This document shows, piece by piece, positions 1 to 8,638 of a stretch of 64,000 nt of DNA; the first letter of the stretch is position 1, and each line of letters begins with the position of its first letter. The notes beneath the pieces were generated by a model, which ran no database searches, was not told the origin of the DNA, and saw only the letters and a program-made list of their open reading frames with translations. Origin of the DNA: Calothrix sp. NIES-4101 (GTDB lineage: Bacteria; Cyanobacteriota; Cyanobacteriia; Cyanobacteriales; Nostocaceae); the NCBI GenBank assembly GCA_004296455.1, contig AP018280.1, forward strand, positions 5,378,794 to 5,442,793, in the 5' to 3' direction. The position numbers and the translations under genes are program-made.

Positions 1-25
1 TCAAATTAGAGAGATTTAACGTTTT

Positions 26-445
26 ATGAACCGGCGTGATTTTATCACTTTATTTGGGATTGGTGGCATAGCCTCTTCTTTACCACTCGCGATCGCAGCT
101 TGCAGTCCAGAAAAATCTACAACGACCATATCTAAAGATTGGCAAAATATTGGTACAGTAGCCGAATTGGATAAAGATGGTCAGTTACTTAATGAAAACT
201 CACCTGTAGGTGCAGTTTTGGTTGTGGGTACATCAAAAGCCAAGAATATAGTTGCAGTCAATCCTACCTGTACTCATAAAGGTTGTAAAGTTGATTGGAG
301 GGCAACAGAAAATAAATTTTTGTGTCCCTGTCATCAATCGGCATTTGCAGGAGATGGCAAAGTGTTAGAGGGGCCAGCCACAAAACCTTTGGCAACTTAC
401 GCTGTTAAAATTGAGGGAGATGCTGTTTTAGCGAAGCCAGTTTAG
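26..445 (+). CDS. Rieske [2Fe-2S] lipoprotein with Tat-type signal
   Basis: Small electron-transfer protein of 139 aa. The N-terminus has a twin-arginine motif (NRRDFIT) followed by a hydrophobic stretch and a lipobox-like end (AIAAC, Cys26), so it is probably exported folded through Tat and anchored as a lipoprotein. The Rieske cluster motifs are complete: CTHKGC (ligands Cys82 and His84) and CPCHQS (ligands Cys100 and His103), with Cys87 and Cys102 as the usual disulfide pair. It lacks the long N-terminal transmembrane helix of PetC, so it is unlikely to be the cytochrome b6f Rieske subunit. The partner redox enzyme is not visible nearby; the next gene is a SulP transporter 145 bp downstream. 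Family assignment is firm, physiological partner unknown. Confidence 0.9.
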   Translation: MNRRDFITLFGIGGIASSLPLAIAACSPEKSTTTISKDWQNIGTVAELDKDGQLLNENSPVGAVLVVGTSKAKNIVAVNPTCTHKGCKVDWRATENKFLCPCHQSAFAGDGKVLEGPATKPLATYAVKIEGDAVLAKPV

Positions 446-589
446 CTAGTTTTTTCTCAATTACCAGCAATTAATCATCAGAAATTGGGAAAATATACGA
501 TCGCACTAGGAAATTCAGGAGCAGACTTTCATAATAGTATTTAAATAAGGAACTGATGAAACTAAATCCCAGTTCTATCTGCGATCGCC

Positions 590-2290
590 ATGTTGAAAAA
601 GTATCAAGTCACTTTGCTACGCATACCGGGATTGAAGCAGTTGCTCTCTTACCAGCGAGCATGGTTGTGTGGAGATGTGCTGGCGGGTGTAACCGTAGCA
701 GCTTATTTAATACCCCAGTGCATGGCTTATGGGGAGTTGGCAGGAGTACAACCTGTAGTGGGGTTGTGGGCAATTCTCCCACCAATGATTATCTATACCC
801 TGTTGGGATCATCACCTCAACTCTCAGTAGGGCCAGAATCAACGACGGCAGTAATGACAGCAGCTGCGATTGCTCCTTTAGTTGCAGTTAATGGTGGCAA
901 TTATGCCAGTCTCGCTTCTTTGCTGGCTTTACTGGTTGGCATTGTATGTATTATTGGTTACTTTACCAAATTGGGCTTTCTCGCAGATTTACTTTCCAAA
1001 CCAATTTTAGTTGGTTATATGGCAGGGGTTGCTGTCATTATGATTACGGGACAACTGGGTAAAATTAGCGGCATTAGTCTGGAAGCAAATACTGTTTTTG
1101 GGGAAGTGGTTGAATTCTTCGGGAAATTGGAGCAAATTCATCAGCCAACCCTAATTTTAGGACTTATGGTCTTAGCGTTCTTATTTATCGTTCAGCGTCG
1201 CTTTCCCAATGCCCCTGCTCCTTTACTAGCAGTGCTACTAGCAACGGCTAGTGTAGCCTTATTCCATCTGGAGCGTCAGGGAGTAGCGGTAGTTGGAGAA
1301 ATTCCGGCTGGCTTACCGCATTTGACTTTACCTCAATTATCCACTCAAGAAATATCAACACTCCTCGCCTCAGCCTTGGGAATTGCGATTGTTGGCTATT
1401 CCGATAATGTCTTAACAGCCAGAGCGTTTGCTACCCGCAATCACTACAAAATTGATTCTAACCAAGAATTGTTGGCGCTAGGAACTTCAAACCTGGGAAA
1501 CGGATTGATGCAGGGATTTCCAGTTAGTAGTAGCGGAAGCCGTACTGCGATCGCAGATTCATTAGGAAGCAAGAGTCAGGTGTTTTCTCTGGTTGCCCTA
1601 GTTGTAGTTATCTTGGTATTGTTATTTTTGCGTCCTTTGCTGGCACAATTTCCCAAAGCGGCTTTGGGGGCAATAGTCATCTATGCAGCTACCAAACTGA
1701 TTGAGATACCTGAATTTCTCCGATTGGCACGATTTCGACGCAGCGAGTTATTCGTGGCTCTGATGACAACGGTGGGAGTTTTATTCACAGATATTTTAGT
1801 TGGTGTTGGCATTGCAGTGGGTTTATCTGTCATTGATTTATTTGCCAGAGTCGCACGACCCCACGATGCAGTTTTAGGAGAAGTGCCTGGTTTACCAGGG
1901 TTACACGACATTGAAGACTGGGAAGGAGGCAAAACTTTCCCCGGATTGCTAATTTATCGGTATGATGCCCCCCTTTGCTTTGCCAATGTGGAGAACTTCA
2001 AACGTCGGGCATTGGCAGCAATTGAGTCAGAAACAACACCCGTAGAGTGGTTTGTACTAAATACAGAAGCAATTGCCGAAGTAGATATTACTGCGATCGA
2101 CACATTAACAGAATTTCATAGCGAATTAACCGCTAGAGGCATCACCTTTGCCATGACACGTGTCAAACAAGACCTCTACAAACAACTCAAGCGATCGCAT
2201 CTTTTAGAAAAAATTGGTTCTGAACACATTTATCTTACCTTGCATACCGCGATCGCTGCATTCCAAGCCCGCGAACAACATTTCCACTAA
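590..2290 (+). CDS. SulP family anion transporter with STAS domain
   Basis: Membrane transporter of 566 aa. Residues about 20-410 are a SulP core with many hydrophobic segments, beginning with the signature LIPQCMAYGELAGVQPVVGL. Residues about 430-560 form a cytoplasmic STAS domain (VEWFVLNTEAIAEVDITAID). In cyanobacteria SulP proteins transport sulfate or, in the BicA branch, bicarbonate with sodium; the substrate cannot be decided from sequence alone. The ATG lies directly after a HIP1 site and has no clear Shine-Dalgarno sequence. The gene follows the Rieske lipoprotein on the same strand; no functional link is evident. Confidence 0.9.
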   Translation: MLKKYQVTLLRIPGLKQLLSYQRAWLCGDVLAGVTVAAYLIPQCMAYGELAGVQPVVGLWAILPPMIIYTLLGSSPQLSVGPESTTAVMTAAAIAPLVAVNGGNYASLASLLALLVGIVCIIGYFTKLGFLADLLSKPILVGYMAGVAVIMITGQLGKISGISLEANTVFGEVVEFFGKLEQIHQPTLILGLMVLAFLFIVQRRFPNAPAPLLAVLLATASVALFHLERQGVAVVGEIPAGLPHLTLPQLSTQEISTLLASALGIAIVGYSDNVLTARAFATRNHYKIDSNQELLALGTSNLGNGLMQGFPVSSSGSRTAIADSLGSKSQVFSLVALVVVILVLLFLRPLLAQFPKAALGAIVIYAATKLIEIPEFLRLARFRRSELFVALMTTVGVLFTDILVGVGIAVGLSVIDLFARVARPHDAVLGEVPGLPGLHDIEDWEGGKTFPGLLIYRYDAPLCFANVENFKRRALAAIESETTPVEWFVLNTEAIAEVDITAIDTLTEFHSELTARGITFAMTRVKQDLYKQLKRSHLLEKIGSEHIYLTLHTAIAAFQAREQHFH

Positions 2291-2420
2291 GTTGACAAAG
2301 TTATACCAATTTGAATCCTTCATATCATGTTTGCCTAATCACTTTTATTTGATTTTTGTGTTTCTTTCATCCGTTGCGGGAGCGTGCAATCGTGCCCCTT
2401 GGGCGCTTACAATTAAAATT

Positions 2421-2454
2421 TCTCCGCGTCCCCGCGTCTCTAAATCTCCGTGTC
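2421..2454. repeat. Dispersed 34-nt GC-rich repeat, copy A
   Basis: The reverse complement of this segment matches 15213-15246 at 33 of 34 positions, and 8556-8589 is a degenerate relative. The core is built from alternating GGAGA and CGCGGGGACG blocks. It stands out from the AT-rich intergenic sequence around it, in the 281-bp gap between the SulP gene and the next CDS. Confidence 0.75.
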
Positions 2455-2571
2455 ACTCTTAATGATAAGATTCAGCCGAATGTAATATCATGCCTTCCTC
2501 ACAGTCTCCTCATATTTTTTCAATATCGTGAGAGATAGTTGATATTTCTGTCATTCACGAGGATAAAATCT

Positions 2572-3465
2572 ATGAAATGGCAACAACTAATTTTGGCTTT
2601 TATAACTACAATTTGCTTAATATTTGCAGGCAATGCCCTGGCGCAGACTGATATCAATATCAACAATACCAACCTCATCCGCTTTGGTGGAAGCGTAACC
2701 GTACCAGAAAATCAAGTTGTCGAAAATGCTCTGGCTTTTGGTGGGAGTGTTACCGTATCCCCTAATGCTAGAGTTTTGGATACTGCGATCGCTTTTGGCG
2801 GAGATGTCATCCTGAAACAAGGAGCGCGGGTAGAAGCTGATGCTTATTCCTTTGGCGGCAAAATCCTACAGGAACCAGGTGCAACTATTGGTGGCGAGAA
2901 AGCAACATTTAGCGATCGACGTGGCATGATGTATGGTTCCAATCGGGGCAAAAGTAGCTTCTTCGCTCATTATTTCTTCAGTGCCATTTTTAGAATTAGT
3001 GCTGCCGTAGTCGCAGCTATTCTCGGACTGATTATTTTGCATACCAACCCACAGTTCCTGCAGAATTTGGCGACAAAATTGCATCAGCACCCCAGTTTGA
3101 CTGCTCTATGGGGAATGGGGGCAATCATCTCCTTTGTCTTTGTCAGCGTGTTTCTGGCAATTACACTCATTGGTATCCCCCTGATTCCACTATTAACCCT
3201 GACTGCGATCATTACTTCTCTGGTAGGGTCATTAGGTGTAGCACTTTTTGTTGGTCAACGCCTAGTCAGTAATGATGATTCTCGTTCCGAGAGGCTACGC
3301 CAAAAGTCTTTACAGCAGCACTTCTTGGTGGGTTTGGCAATCCTGACAGTTTTGGCACTAATTCCATTTTTCGGGGGGTTAGTAGTTTTCCTAGTCAATC
3401 TGTTCGGCTTGGGTGTCATCTTGCTGTGGAAATTTGGTACAGAAAAACCCCAAATAGCTACTTAG
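2572..3465 (+). CDS. Bactofilin-like (polymer-forming) domain fused to membrane segments
   Basis: Exported or membrane protein of 297 aa. It starts with a signal peptide (AGNALAQ). Residues about 25-100 contain four turns of a beta-helix-type repeat (FGGSVTVPENQVVENALAFG), as in polymer-forming or bactofilin-type domains. Three to four strongly hydrophobic segments follow (about 145-290). The start is placed at the ATG at 2572 because of the upstream GAGG and because the signal peptide begins there; a TTG 33 bases upstream is in frame but poorer. The exact role is unknown; a membrane-associated scaffold is an inference from the fold. Confidence 0.75.
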   Translation: MKWQQLILAFITTICLIFAGNALAQTDININNTNLIRFGGSVTVPENQVVENALAFGGSVTVSPNARVLDTAIAFGGDVILKQGARVEADAYSFGGKILQEPGATIGGEKATFSDRRGMMYGSNRGKSSFFAHYFFSAIFRISAAVVAAILGLIILHTNPQFLQNLATKLHQHPSLTALWGMGAIISFVFVSVFLAITLIGIPLIPLLTLTAIITSLVGSLGVALFVGQRLVSNDDSRSERLRQKSLQQHFLVGLAILTVLALIPFFGGLVVFLVNLFGLGVILLWKFGTEKPQIAT

Positions 3466-3764
3466 TTAAATGTTCATAATTATTATCTACATCATCTCCA
3501 TCTCGTTACATTGGAATTCTTTTTGGGGTAATTGATTTAGTATGAAATTAATGCAGTCGTTGGTAAGTAATCGCGCAGAATTATTTATACACCAGTATCT
3601 AGTCTGGACAAGGGTTTCATGCCTTACTATTGTGTAATTAATTTTGTTTAACTACTTATTTGAACTAGCCCTGTCTAGGTGACTGACATTAGTGGCAACT
3701 GTATCGAGGAGATGGGTTTAGAAGCCCTGAAAATCATTTTAGATCGTAGACAAGGAGGTTCGTC

Positions 3765-3956
3765 ATGGATCTAGTCCAATTTGTGATAGTTCTCATCGTG
3801 GTTGGGGTTCTGTTGTGGCTCGTGAACAACTACATTCCCATGGATAGGAAAATCAAGCAAATCCTGAACATTGCAGTTGTCATCGCCGTCGTTTTGTGGG
3901 TGCTTAAGGTGTTCGGAGTGCTTGGTTCTCTCAGTGGAATTCGTATCGGTAAGTAA
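3765..3956 (+). CDS. Small Thivi_2564-type membrane protein
   Basis: A 63-aa protein of two hydrophobic helices (about 4-24 and 33-52) separated by a short polar turn with NNYIPMDRKIKQ. This matches a widespread family of tiny bacterial membrane proteins of unknown function. A near-perfect Shine-Dalgarno sequence (AAGGAGG) lies eight bases before the ATG, which supports real translation. It is monocistronic, with about 300 bp of non-coding DNA on each side. Confidence 0.8.
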   Translation: MDLVQFVIVLIVVGVLLWLVNNYIPMDRKIKQILNIAVVIAVVLWVLKVFGVLGSLSGIRIGK

Positions 3957-4148
3957 TCAATTACAACAGTTATAGTTTCGATTATGCTGCATTGTAATCT
4001 AGGGTAGATTTAGATAATTACACTTTTGTCAAGAGATTGCAGCCTAAAACAATAAATCCATTTTGCCGATCGCTTTCCTGGGAAAATTTTGTGATTATGG
4101 AGATGTTTTGTTACTACCACTATCAAGACCCAAAACGCAAATTAAAAA

Positions 4149-4170
4149 GGGTTGGATTTTTGTCCAACCC
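4149..4170 (-). terminator. Terminator of the PEP-CTERM gene
   Basis: An 8-bp perfect stem (4149-4156 with 4163-4170) and a 6-nt loop. Read on the minus strand the stem is followed by TTTTTAATTT, as expected for an intrinsic terminator of the minus-strand gene ending at 4297. It could also stop the plus-strand gene ending at 3956. Confidence 0.7.
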
Positions 4171-4180
4171 TGTATTCTTG

Positions 4181-4204
4181 ATGTATGTATGTATGTATGT
4201 ATGT
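4181..4204. repeat. ATGT tetranucleotide microsatellite
   Basis: Six uninterrupted copies of ATGT lie just beyond the terminator hairpin in the 340-bp gap 3957-4296. Such tracts expand and contract by slippage. Here it is outside coding sequence, about 90 bp from the 3' end of the PEP-CTERM gene. Confidence 0.9.
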
Positions 4205-4296
4205 AACAAGTTATTTGAGGCGATTCAACTATCTTCAAACCCAATTTCTAATTTGCTCGGCTTTGAAGGGAAGTATTTTCTGACTATCCGGCAAAA

Positions 4297-5058
4297 TTAT
4301 GCAGTCTTTTGCTTTTTGCGACTACGGAGAAACATACCACTAACAGTAGCTAAACCGAAGACTACACCTGGTTCAGGAATGCTATAAGCACCTTTACCAA
4401 CACGGAATGTGTGGTTATCAGTTTCAAAACCACCACCACCAACTTGAGAAAGGACGATTTTATCGAAGTTATCTAATTCACTGGTTGAGAATATCTCAAA
4501 GAAAGCATTTTTCTGCCCACCATGTTGCGTCGCGGAAACAGTTGCCAGAGAATTCATCATCTCATAAGTCAGCTGTTTGACTAAAGTACCTGCTTTAAAG
4601 AACTCGATTGTATTACCACCACTTAAAGCACCCGCATCAAAACCGAAGTAGTTGAAAACTTTACCACCTAAAGCTTCAATGATTGTATTGTTACCCTGAA
4701 AAACAGCTAAATATTTGGAATCATTAACCTCAGCCTTAACACCAGCAGGTGCCCACATATCTGAATATATACCTGTTTGTCCAGAATATGCAGTTGTTGA
4801 ATAGCTACCATTGGAAAATGAATATTTGACTTTGTCGTTTCCAGGTACTGCACCATTGTTGAAATCGAAGGTTTCGTAACCTGTTTTATTTACTTCTGTA
4901 GAGAAAGCACCTTCATTTTTAATACTTGCATCGCGATAAGTACCCGAATTATAGGTCATACTCAGAGCCTGTGCAGAACCAGTGTAACTTACCGATGCGA
5001 TCGCAGTTGCAGCAGTTGATATAAGAGCAAGAGATAAAGCTTTTTTTGCTAATAACAT
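4297..5058 (-). CDS. PEP-CTERM sorting domain protein
   Basis: Secreted protein of 253 aa with a Sec signal peptide (cleavage near SAQA, residue about 32) and a C-terminal PEP-CTERM tail: IPEP motif, hydrophobic helix and basic end RSRKKQKTA. In this family the tail is recognised by exosortase for cell-surface or extracellular sorting. The middle is rich in Gly, Ser and Thr with short beta-type segments and no catalytic motif, and resembles cyanobacterial PEP-CTERM proteins of unknown function. The terminator at 4149-4170 lies downstream; the gene is single. Confidence 0.85.
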   Translation of the reverse strand: MLLAKKALSLALISTAATAIASVSYTGSAQALSMTYNSGTYRDASIKNEGAFSTEVNKTGYETFDFNNGAVPGNDKVKYSFSNGSYSTTAYSGQTGIYSDMWAPAGVKAEVNDSKYLAVFQGNNTIIEALGGKVFNYFGFDAGALSGGNTIEFFKAGTLVKQLTYEMMNSLATVSATQHGGQKNAFFEIFSTSELDNFDKIVLSQVGGGGFETDNHTFRVGKGAYSIPEPGVVFGLATVSGMFLRSRKKQKTA

Positions 5059-5481
5059 TTTCTAAATCCTTCTCGTTGATTTCTCGTTGATTGTTTTGCC
5101 TTCAATAACCTCATTCTGCTTTGTACTACTGGCTTTTAACACCAGAATAAATACTGTTTTTTAAATTTTGATTTTCTCAAATCAAAAATGAATTGTATTG
5201 CTATTCTTTTTTCATAAAAAAGAGCAAATCTACTGGCTATTTGGTTGATGATTTTGATTTTTGTGTATAGAAAGCACGAAGTAATCAGTGGAACATATTA
5301 AGCAAACTTTATTTATCCAAGCTACTAGTCTAGACTTTGCAATCAGTTTATATTACGAGGCTTGTGATTACAGAACAATATGAAGAATCATTCAAACGAA
5401 GTAAGACTAATGTAAAGTGACAAGAATAGTTAAGATAGTTCCAGAGTTCGATAGTTAGTAATTTCCAAATCAAATTAACAA
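5059..5481. other. Divergent intergenic region, nothing recognised
   Basis: This 423-bp AT-rich gap separates the divergent PEP-CTERM and methyltransferase genes and must hold both promoters. I see no RNA gene, repeat or clear operator. Confidence 0.6.
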
Positions 5482-6102
5482 ATGACCAATAAGCAATTTG
5501 CGCCAGCCACCCAACGTAACCGGGAATACATATTAGAAGTACTTTTGCAAATACTACCTGCAAGCGGCACCATTTTAGAAATTGCCAGTGGCACAGGAGA
5601 ACACGCAACATACTTTGCGCCGCTATTAAAACCTCGCAAGTGGTTACCTTCAGACCCAAACCCGATCGCCCGTGATAGTATTACTGCATGGTCGCAGGAA
5701 GTAGCATCCGACAATCTTTATCCACCGATTGAGCTTGATGCGAGTTTACCTGTGTGGAATGTCGAATCAATGGACTTGCAAGAACTTTCAATTTGTGCGA
5801 TCGCTAATATTAATATGATTCACATTTCTCCCTGGGCTGCTTGTTTGGGACTCATGGCAGGTGCAGGAAGAATTTTACCTAGTGGCGGTATTCTATATAT
5901 GTATGGCCCTTACAAGTTGGATGGTAAGCACACCGCACCCAGTAACGAGGCCTTTGATGCATCATTAAAATCCCAAAATCCAGAATGGGGAGTACGCAAC
6001 TTAGATGATGTTATCGCCGCAGCCAAAGCACAAAAATTAAACTTACTCAAAACTGTGCAAATGCCTGCAAATAATTTATCGGTAATATTTCAACGAGATT
6101 AG
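5482..6102 (+). CDS. DUF938 class I SAM-dependent methyltransferase
   Basis: Soluble protein of 206 aa with a SAM-binding motif I (ILEIASGTGEHATYFA) near residue 32 and the acidic post-motif region (SDPNP). The later part (INMIHISPWAACLGLMAGAGRILP) matches DUF938 methyltransferase-like proteins of cyanobacteria and proteobacteria. The substrate is unknown. The length is that of the family. It is a single gene with no operon partners. Confidence 0.85.
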   Translation: MTNKQFAPATQRNREYILEVLLQILPASGTILEIASGTGEHATYFAPLLKPRKWLPSDPNPIARDSITAWSQEVASDNLYPPIELDASLPVWNVESMDLQELSICAIANINMIHISPWAACLGLMAGAGRILPSGGILYMYGPYKLDGKHTAPSNEAFDASLKSQNPEWGVRNLDDVIAAAKAQKLNLLKTVQMPANNLSVIFQRD

Positions 6103-6171
6103 TATTTAACCCCAACGGGGTCTGGCAAAAAATAGGCAAAGTGGATTAAATAAAGTACAAAAAATAAAAAA

Positions 6172-6189
6172 AGCCTGTATGGACAGGCT
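6172..6189 (-). terminator. Terminator of the repeat-containing PEP-CTERM gene
   Basis: A 7-bp stem (6172-6178 with 6183-6189) with a 4-nt loop. On the minus strand it is followed by a run of T residues (the A-rich tract 6158-6171), so it terminates the gene ending at 6253. Confidence 0.7.
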
Positions 6190-6252
6190 CAATAAAGGCT
6201 CAATAAGCAACTAAATAAAACAGCTAAGTATTATGATTTAATCAGAGGCGAA

Positions 6253-7629
6253 TTATGCTTTCTTCATCTTTTGTTGGCGTTGAATTGTCGCGATACCGCC
6301 CAAGACGATGAAACCAATTACAGTAGAAGGTTCAGGCACATCTTTCACAGTCTTATTCCAAGAGTATATACCTGTATGAGATGTTGTGTCACTACTACTG
6401 CGATCGCCCGCGATTGCACCTGAATCAGTGGCGGAAAAGCTAAATGCATAGTCTATCTCGCCATTAAAGGTAATCTTGGCAATTTCACTGATTTGGAATC
6501 GTGCATTTGTCATGGCTGCCGTTTTTGCCAAGCTGAACAGCATTGCGTCAAAAATTGTATTTCCGGTTGAGTTGCGAGCGATATCCGATGATTTCCCAAT
6601 GAGATAATTAGGGTTAGCAATTTGCTGACCTAATGTTGGATTTGGGAAATTATTTTTACCAAAATTGGGGTTGGGAATCTGCTGGTTGTAGGTTGGATTG
6701 GGAATTTGTTGGTTGTAAGTCGGGTTGGGAAAATTGTTTTTGCCAAAATTGGGGTTGGGAATCTGCTGGTTGTAAGTTGGATTGGAAATAGTCTTACCCC
6801 CTTGGCTAATTGTTTTCCTGGTATCTGTAATTGTTTGTCGCGTATCTATAATTGTTTTCTGGATATCTGTAATTGTTTGTCGCGTATCTATAATTGTTTG
6901 TCTGGGATCTGCAATTGTTTTCCGCGTATCTGCAACTGTTTTTCTAGTATCTACATATTTCCCTGCCATATCTAAGTGTCCCACTAAGTCAACTTGTAAC
7001 TTATTGGTTTTTTGATCGAATGTTACATCCCCAATATTTGGGTCACCTGATGTATTGAATCCAGTAGTACGAAGATGATTGATAATCGCCCCATAGTTGC
7101 TATCAAAGTCCTGTAACATTGTAGAACCAGGAGTTGTGGGGATACTCGACATCAAAGTACCATAAGTATTACGAAAACCTGTTAACCATGAATTTGCTAA
7201 TTTCCCATCAGCCCAATCTGCTTGGGTGACACTTTCTACTCTAACTGTGTTTTTTCCCAATTTAGCAGTAAAGCCTACATGGTCTACTATTGTTTCGCCT
7301 TTTGTGAATAGCTCAACGTTGGTAGCACTACTGTTATCTGTTAATGCAGAAATAGCTTTATTAATATTACCTGATGTGATGTCATTCAATTTTTGTCGGT
7401 TGACACCACCAATACCCGAATTATCATATTCCGCAGATTTTGTCGGATCAAAAGTCCAAGTACCGATATTTGGCGTATCAGTAGATTGGTGTTGAGTTTC
7501 GTTGGTAAAGAATTGTATATCAGTGGGTCTGGCAAGGCTGGTAGCAAAAGCCGGAGATGAGGCGATCGCACTTATAGTTGTAGCTAATGAAGCACCAATA
7601 AATAACTTTCTTTTAATATGGAGTAGCAT
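6253..7629 (-). CDS. PEP-CTERM protein with heptapeptide and NPTYNQQIP repeats
   Basis: Secreted protein of 458 aa. It has an N-terminal signal peptide (cleavage near AFA, residue 29) and a C-terminal PEP-CTERM tail (VPEPSTVIGFIVLGG, then a basic end). Residues 227-275 are seven tandem heptapeptides of the type DTRQTIT. Residues 283-338 follow with two copies each of a NPTYNQQIP block joined to NPNFGKNNFP, plus single NPTYNQQIP and NPTLGQQIA blocks. The flanking parts are ordinary mixed sequence. The domain resembles no enzyme I know; a surface or extracellular structural role is inferred. A terminator lies at 6172-6189. Confidence 0.85.
   Translation of the reverse strand: MLLHIKRKLFIGASLATTISAIASSPAFATSLARPTDIQFFTNETQHQSTDTPNIGTWTFDPTKSAEYDNSGIGGVNRQKLNDITSGNINKAISALTDNSSATNVELFTKGETIVDHVGFTAKLGKNTVRVESVTQADWADGKLANSWLTGFRNTYGTLMSSIPTTPGSTMLQDFDSNYGAIINHLRTTGFNTSGDPNIGDVTFDQKTNKLQVDLVGHLDMAGKYVDTRKTVADTRKTIADPRQTIIDTRQTITDIQKTIIDTRQTITDTRKTISQGGKTISNPTYNQQIPNPNFGKNNFPNPTYNQQIPNPTYNQQIPNPNFGKNNFPNPTLGQQIANPNYLIGKSSDIARNSTGNTIFDAMLFSLAKTAAMTNARFQISEIAKITFNGEIDYAFSFSATDSGAIAGDRSSSDTTSHTGIYSWNKTVKDVPEPSTVIGFIVLGGIATIQRQQKMKKA
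6616..6783 (-). repeat. In-gene repeat array encoding NPTYNQQIP / NPNFGKNNFP blocks
   Basis: Coding repeat within the PEP-CTERM gene, residues 283-338. Units of 27 and 30 bases alternate; copies are nearly identical at nucleotide level, which suggests recent duplication. Confidence 0.85.
6805..6951 (-). repeat. In-gene array of seven 21-bp heptapeptide units
   Basis: Seven tandem 21-base units encode DTRKTVA, DTRKTIA, DPRQTII, DTRQTIT, DIQKTII, DTRQTIT and DTRKTIS (residues 227-275). The period is exact throughout. Confidence 0.9.
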
Positions 7630-7979
7630 CTTTTAGTTGTCCTGGCTATTTTTAATTACGTGTTTCTTATCAACAACTAATCTAATTTGCTTAGTAGTAT
7701 ATTGTGGTAAATTTCAAGTGAATTTATTTGTCTATTTTGATAATAAAAATTACTTTAAAGACTATAGTTGTTCAGTACATATACGTATTTAATGAGAATA
7801 ATTAGGTATAAACCACAGTATTACAGCTATCGATAAAATAATTCACGACTTTTCAGGGTGCGTTAAAATGACATTCCCTATCAAGTGCGTACCAACGATA
7901 GAATAAGCAAGTGATTCAGCAAAAATCACTCTACTTAACGGTTGGTTAACCAAACAAACAATAACCAAGGAGGTAAATT
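7630..7979. other. Divergent intergenic region before mtnD
   Basis: A 350-bp gap between the divergent PEP-CTERM gene and mtnD. The only clear signal is the strong ribosome-binding site AAGGAGG just before the mtnD start. I looked for a SAM-riboswitch-like fold and did not find a convincing one. Confidence 0.5.
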
Positions 7980-8522
7980 ATGGCAATTCTCAAAATGGAA
8001 AATGGCAGCACCTACACTGACTTAGAAGAGATTGTGCGGGAACTTGCGCCACTTCATATCACCCTCAACTACTGGTCTGTAGGTGATAATCAAGAGTTAC
8101 AGGAGTTACTTGCCCAAGATAGCCTCACTGATACCGAAAAAGACACAGTATTACAAGGATTAGATAATTATTTTGAACAATTGAAACAATCGGCTGGCTA
8201 TACTTCCCGCGATTTAATCGTCTTGCATCCAGAAATTCCCAACCTTGATATGATGCTGGCAAAATTTGAGAAAGTTCATACCCACGCAGATGATGAAGTA
8301 CGTTATATAGTTGCTGGTGAGGGGATTTTCGGATTTGTGCGTCCAGATGGTAGCCAAGTTGAACTGACTGTTCAACCTCAAGAATATATTAACGTTCCCG
8401 CAGGTACGGAGCATTGGTTTTATCTCACACCTGGCAAACGCATCAAAGCAGTACGCTATTTTATTGGTACTGATGGCTGGGTTCCAGAATATACAGGGAC
8501 GGAAATTCGCGTTCAAAACTAA
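7980..8522 (+). CDS. mtnD: Acireductone dioxygenase
   Basis: Cupin enzyme of 180 aa of the methionine salvage pathway. It oxidises acireductone with O2 to the 2-keto acid precursor of methionine plus formate (Fe form), or by an off-pathway route (Ni form). The metal ligands are visible: His100, His102 and Glu106 in VHTHADDE and His145 in GTEHWFYL. The length fits the family. AAGGAGG lies seven bases before the ATG. It is followed on the same strand by mtnX (116 bp) and mtnB (58 bp further), giving a compact salvage cluster. Confidence 0.95.
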   Translation: MAILKMENGSTYTDLEEIVRELAPLHITLNYWSVGDNQELQELLAQDSLTDTEKDTVLQGLDNYFEQLKQSAGYTSRDLIVLHPEIPNLDMMLAKFEKVHTHADDEVRYIVAGEGIFGFVRPDGSQVELTVQPQEYINVPAGTEHWFYLTPGKRIKAVRYFIGTDGWVPEYTGTEIRVQN

Positions 8523-8555
8523 TGGTTCCCAAGCTAAAACTGATGGTTTGAGATT

Positions 8556-8589
8556 GACTCGGAGATATGGAGACGTGGTAACGCGAAGA
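8556..8589. repeat. Degenerate copy of the dispersed 34-nt repeat
   Basis: Lies between mtnD and mtnX. It aligns to 15213-15246 over the full 34 nt at roughly three quarters of positions, sharing the GGAGA and GAGACG blocks. The relationship is probable, not certain. Confidence 0.45.
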
Positions 8590-8638
8590 TTTATATCCCG
8601 CAAAGTTGCTTCTGTAGATTACTAGGGAGATAAGGGGG

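Noticed and set aside
556..891. 111-codon plus-strand frame at the SulP start
   Set aside because: Overlaps the SulP gene in another frame and has no protein-like features.
4181..4204. Possible CRISPR-like repeat
   Set aside because: Plain ATGT tetranucleotide repeat without spacers.
5348..5714. Minus-strand frames across the methyltransferase start
   Set aside because: Antisense shadows of the DUF938 gene; no ribosome-binding site or family resemblance.
7630..7979. SAM riboswitch before the methionine salvage genes
   Set aside because: No conserved riboswitch core could be recognised by eye.
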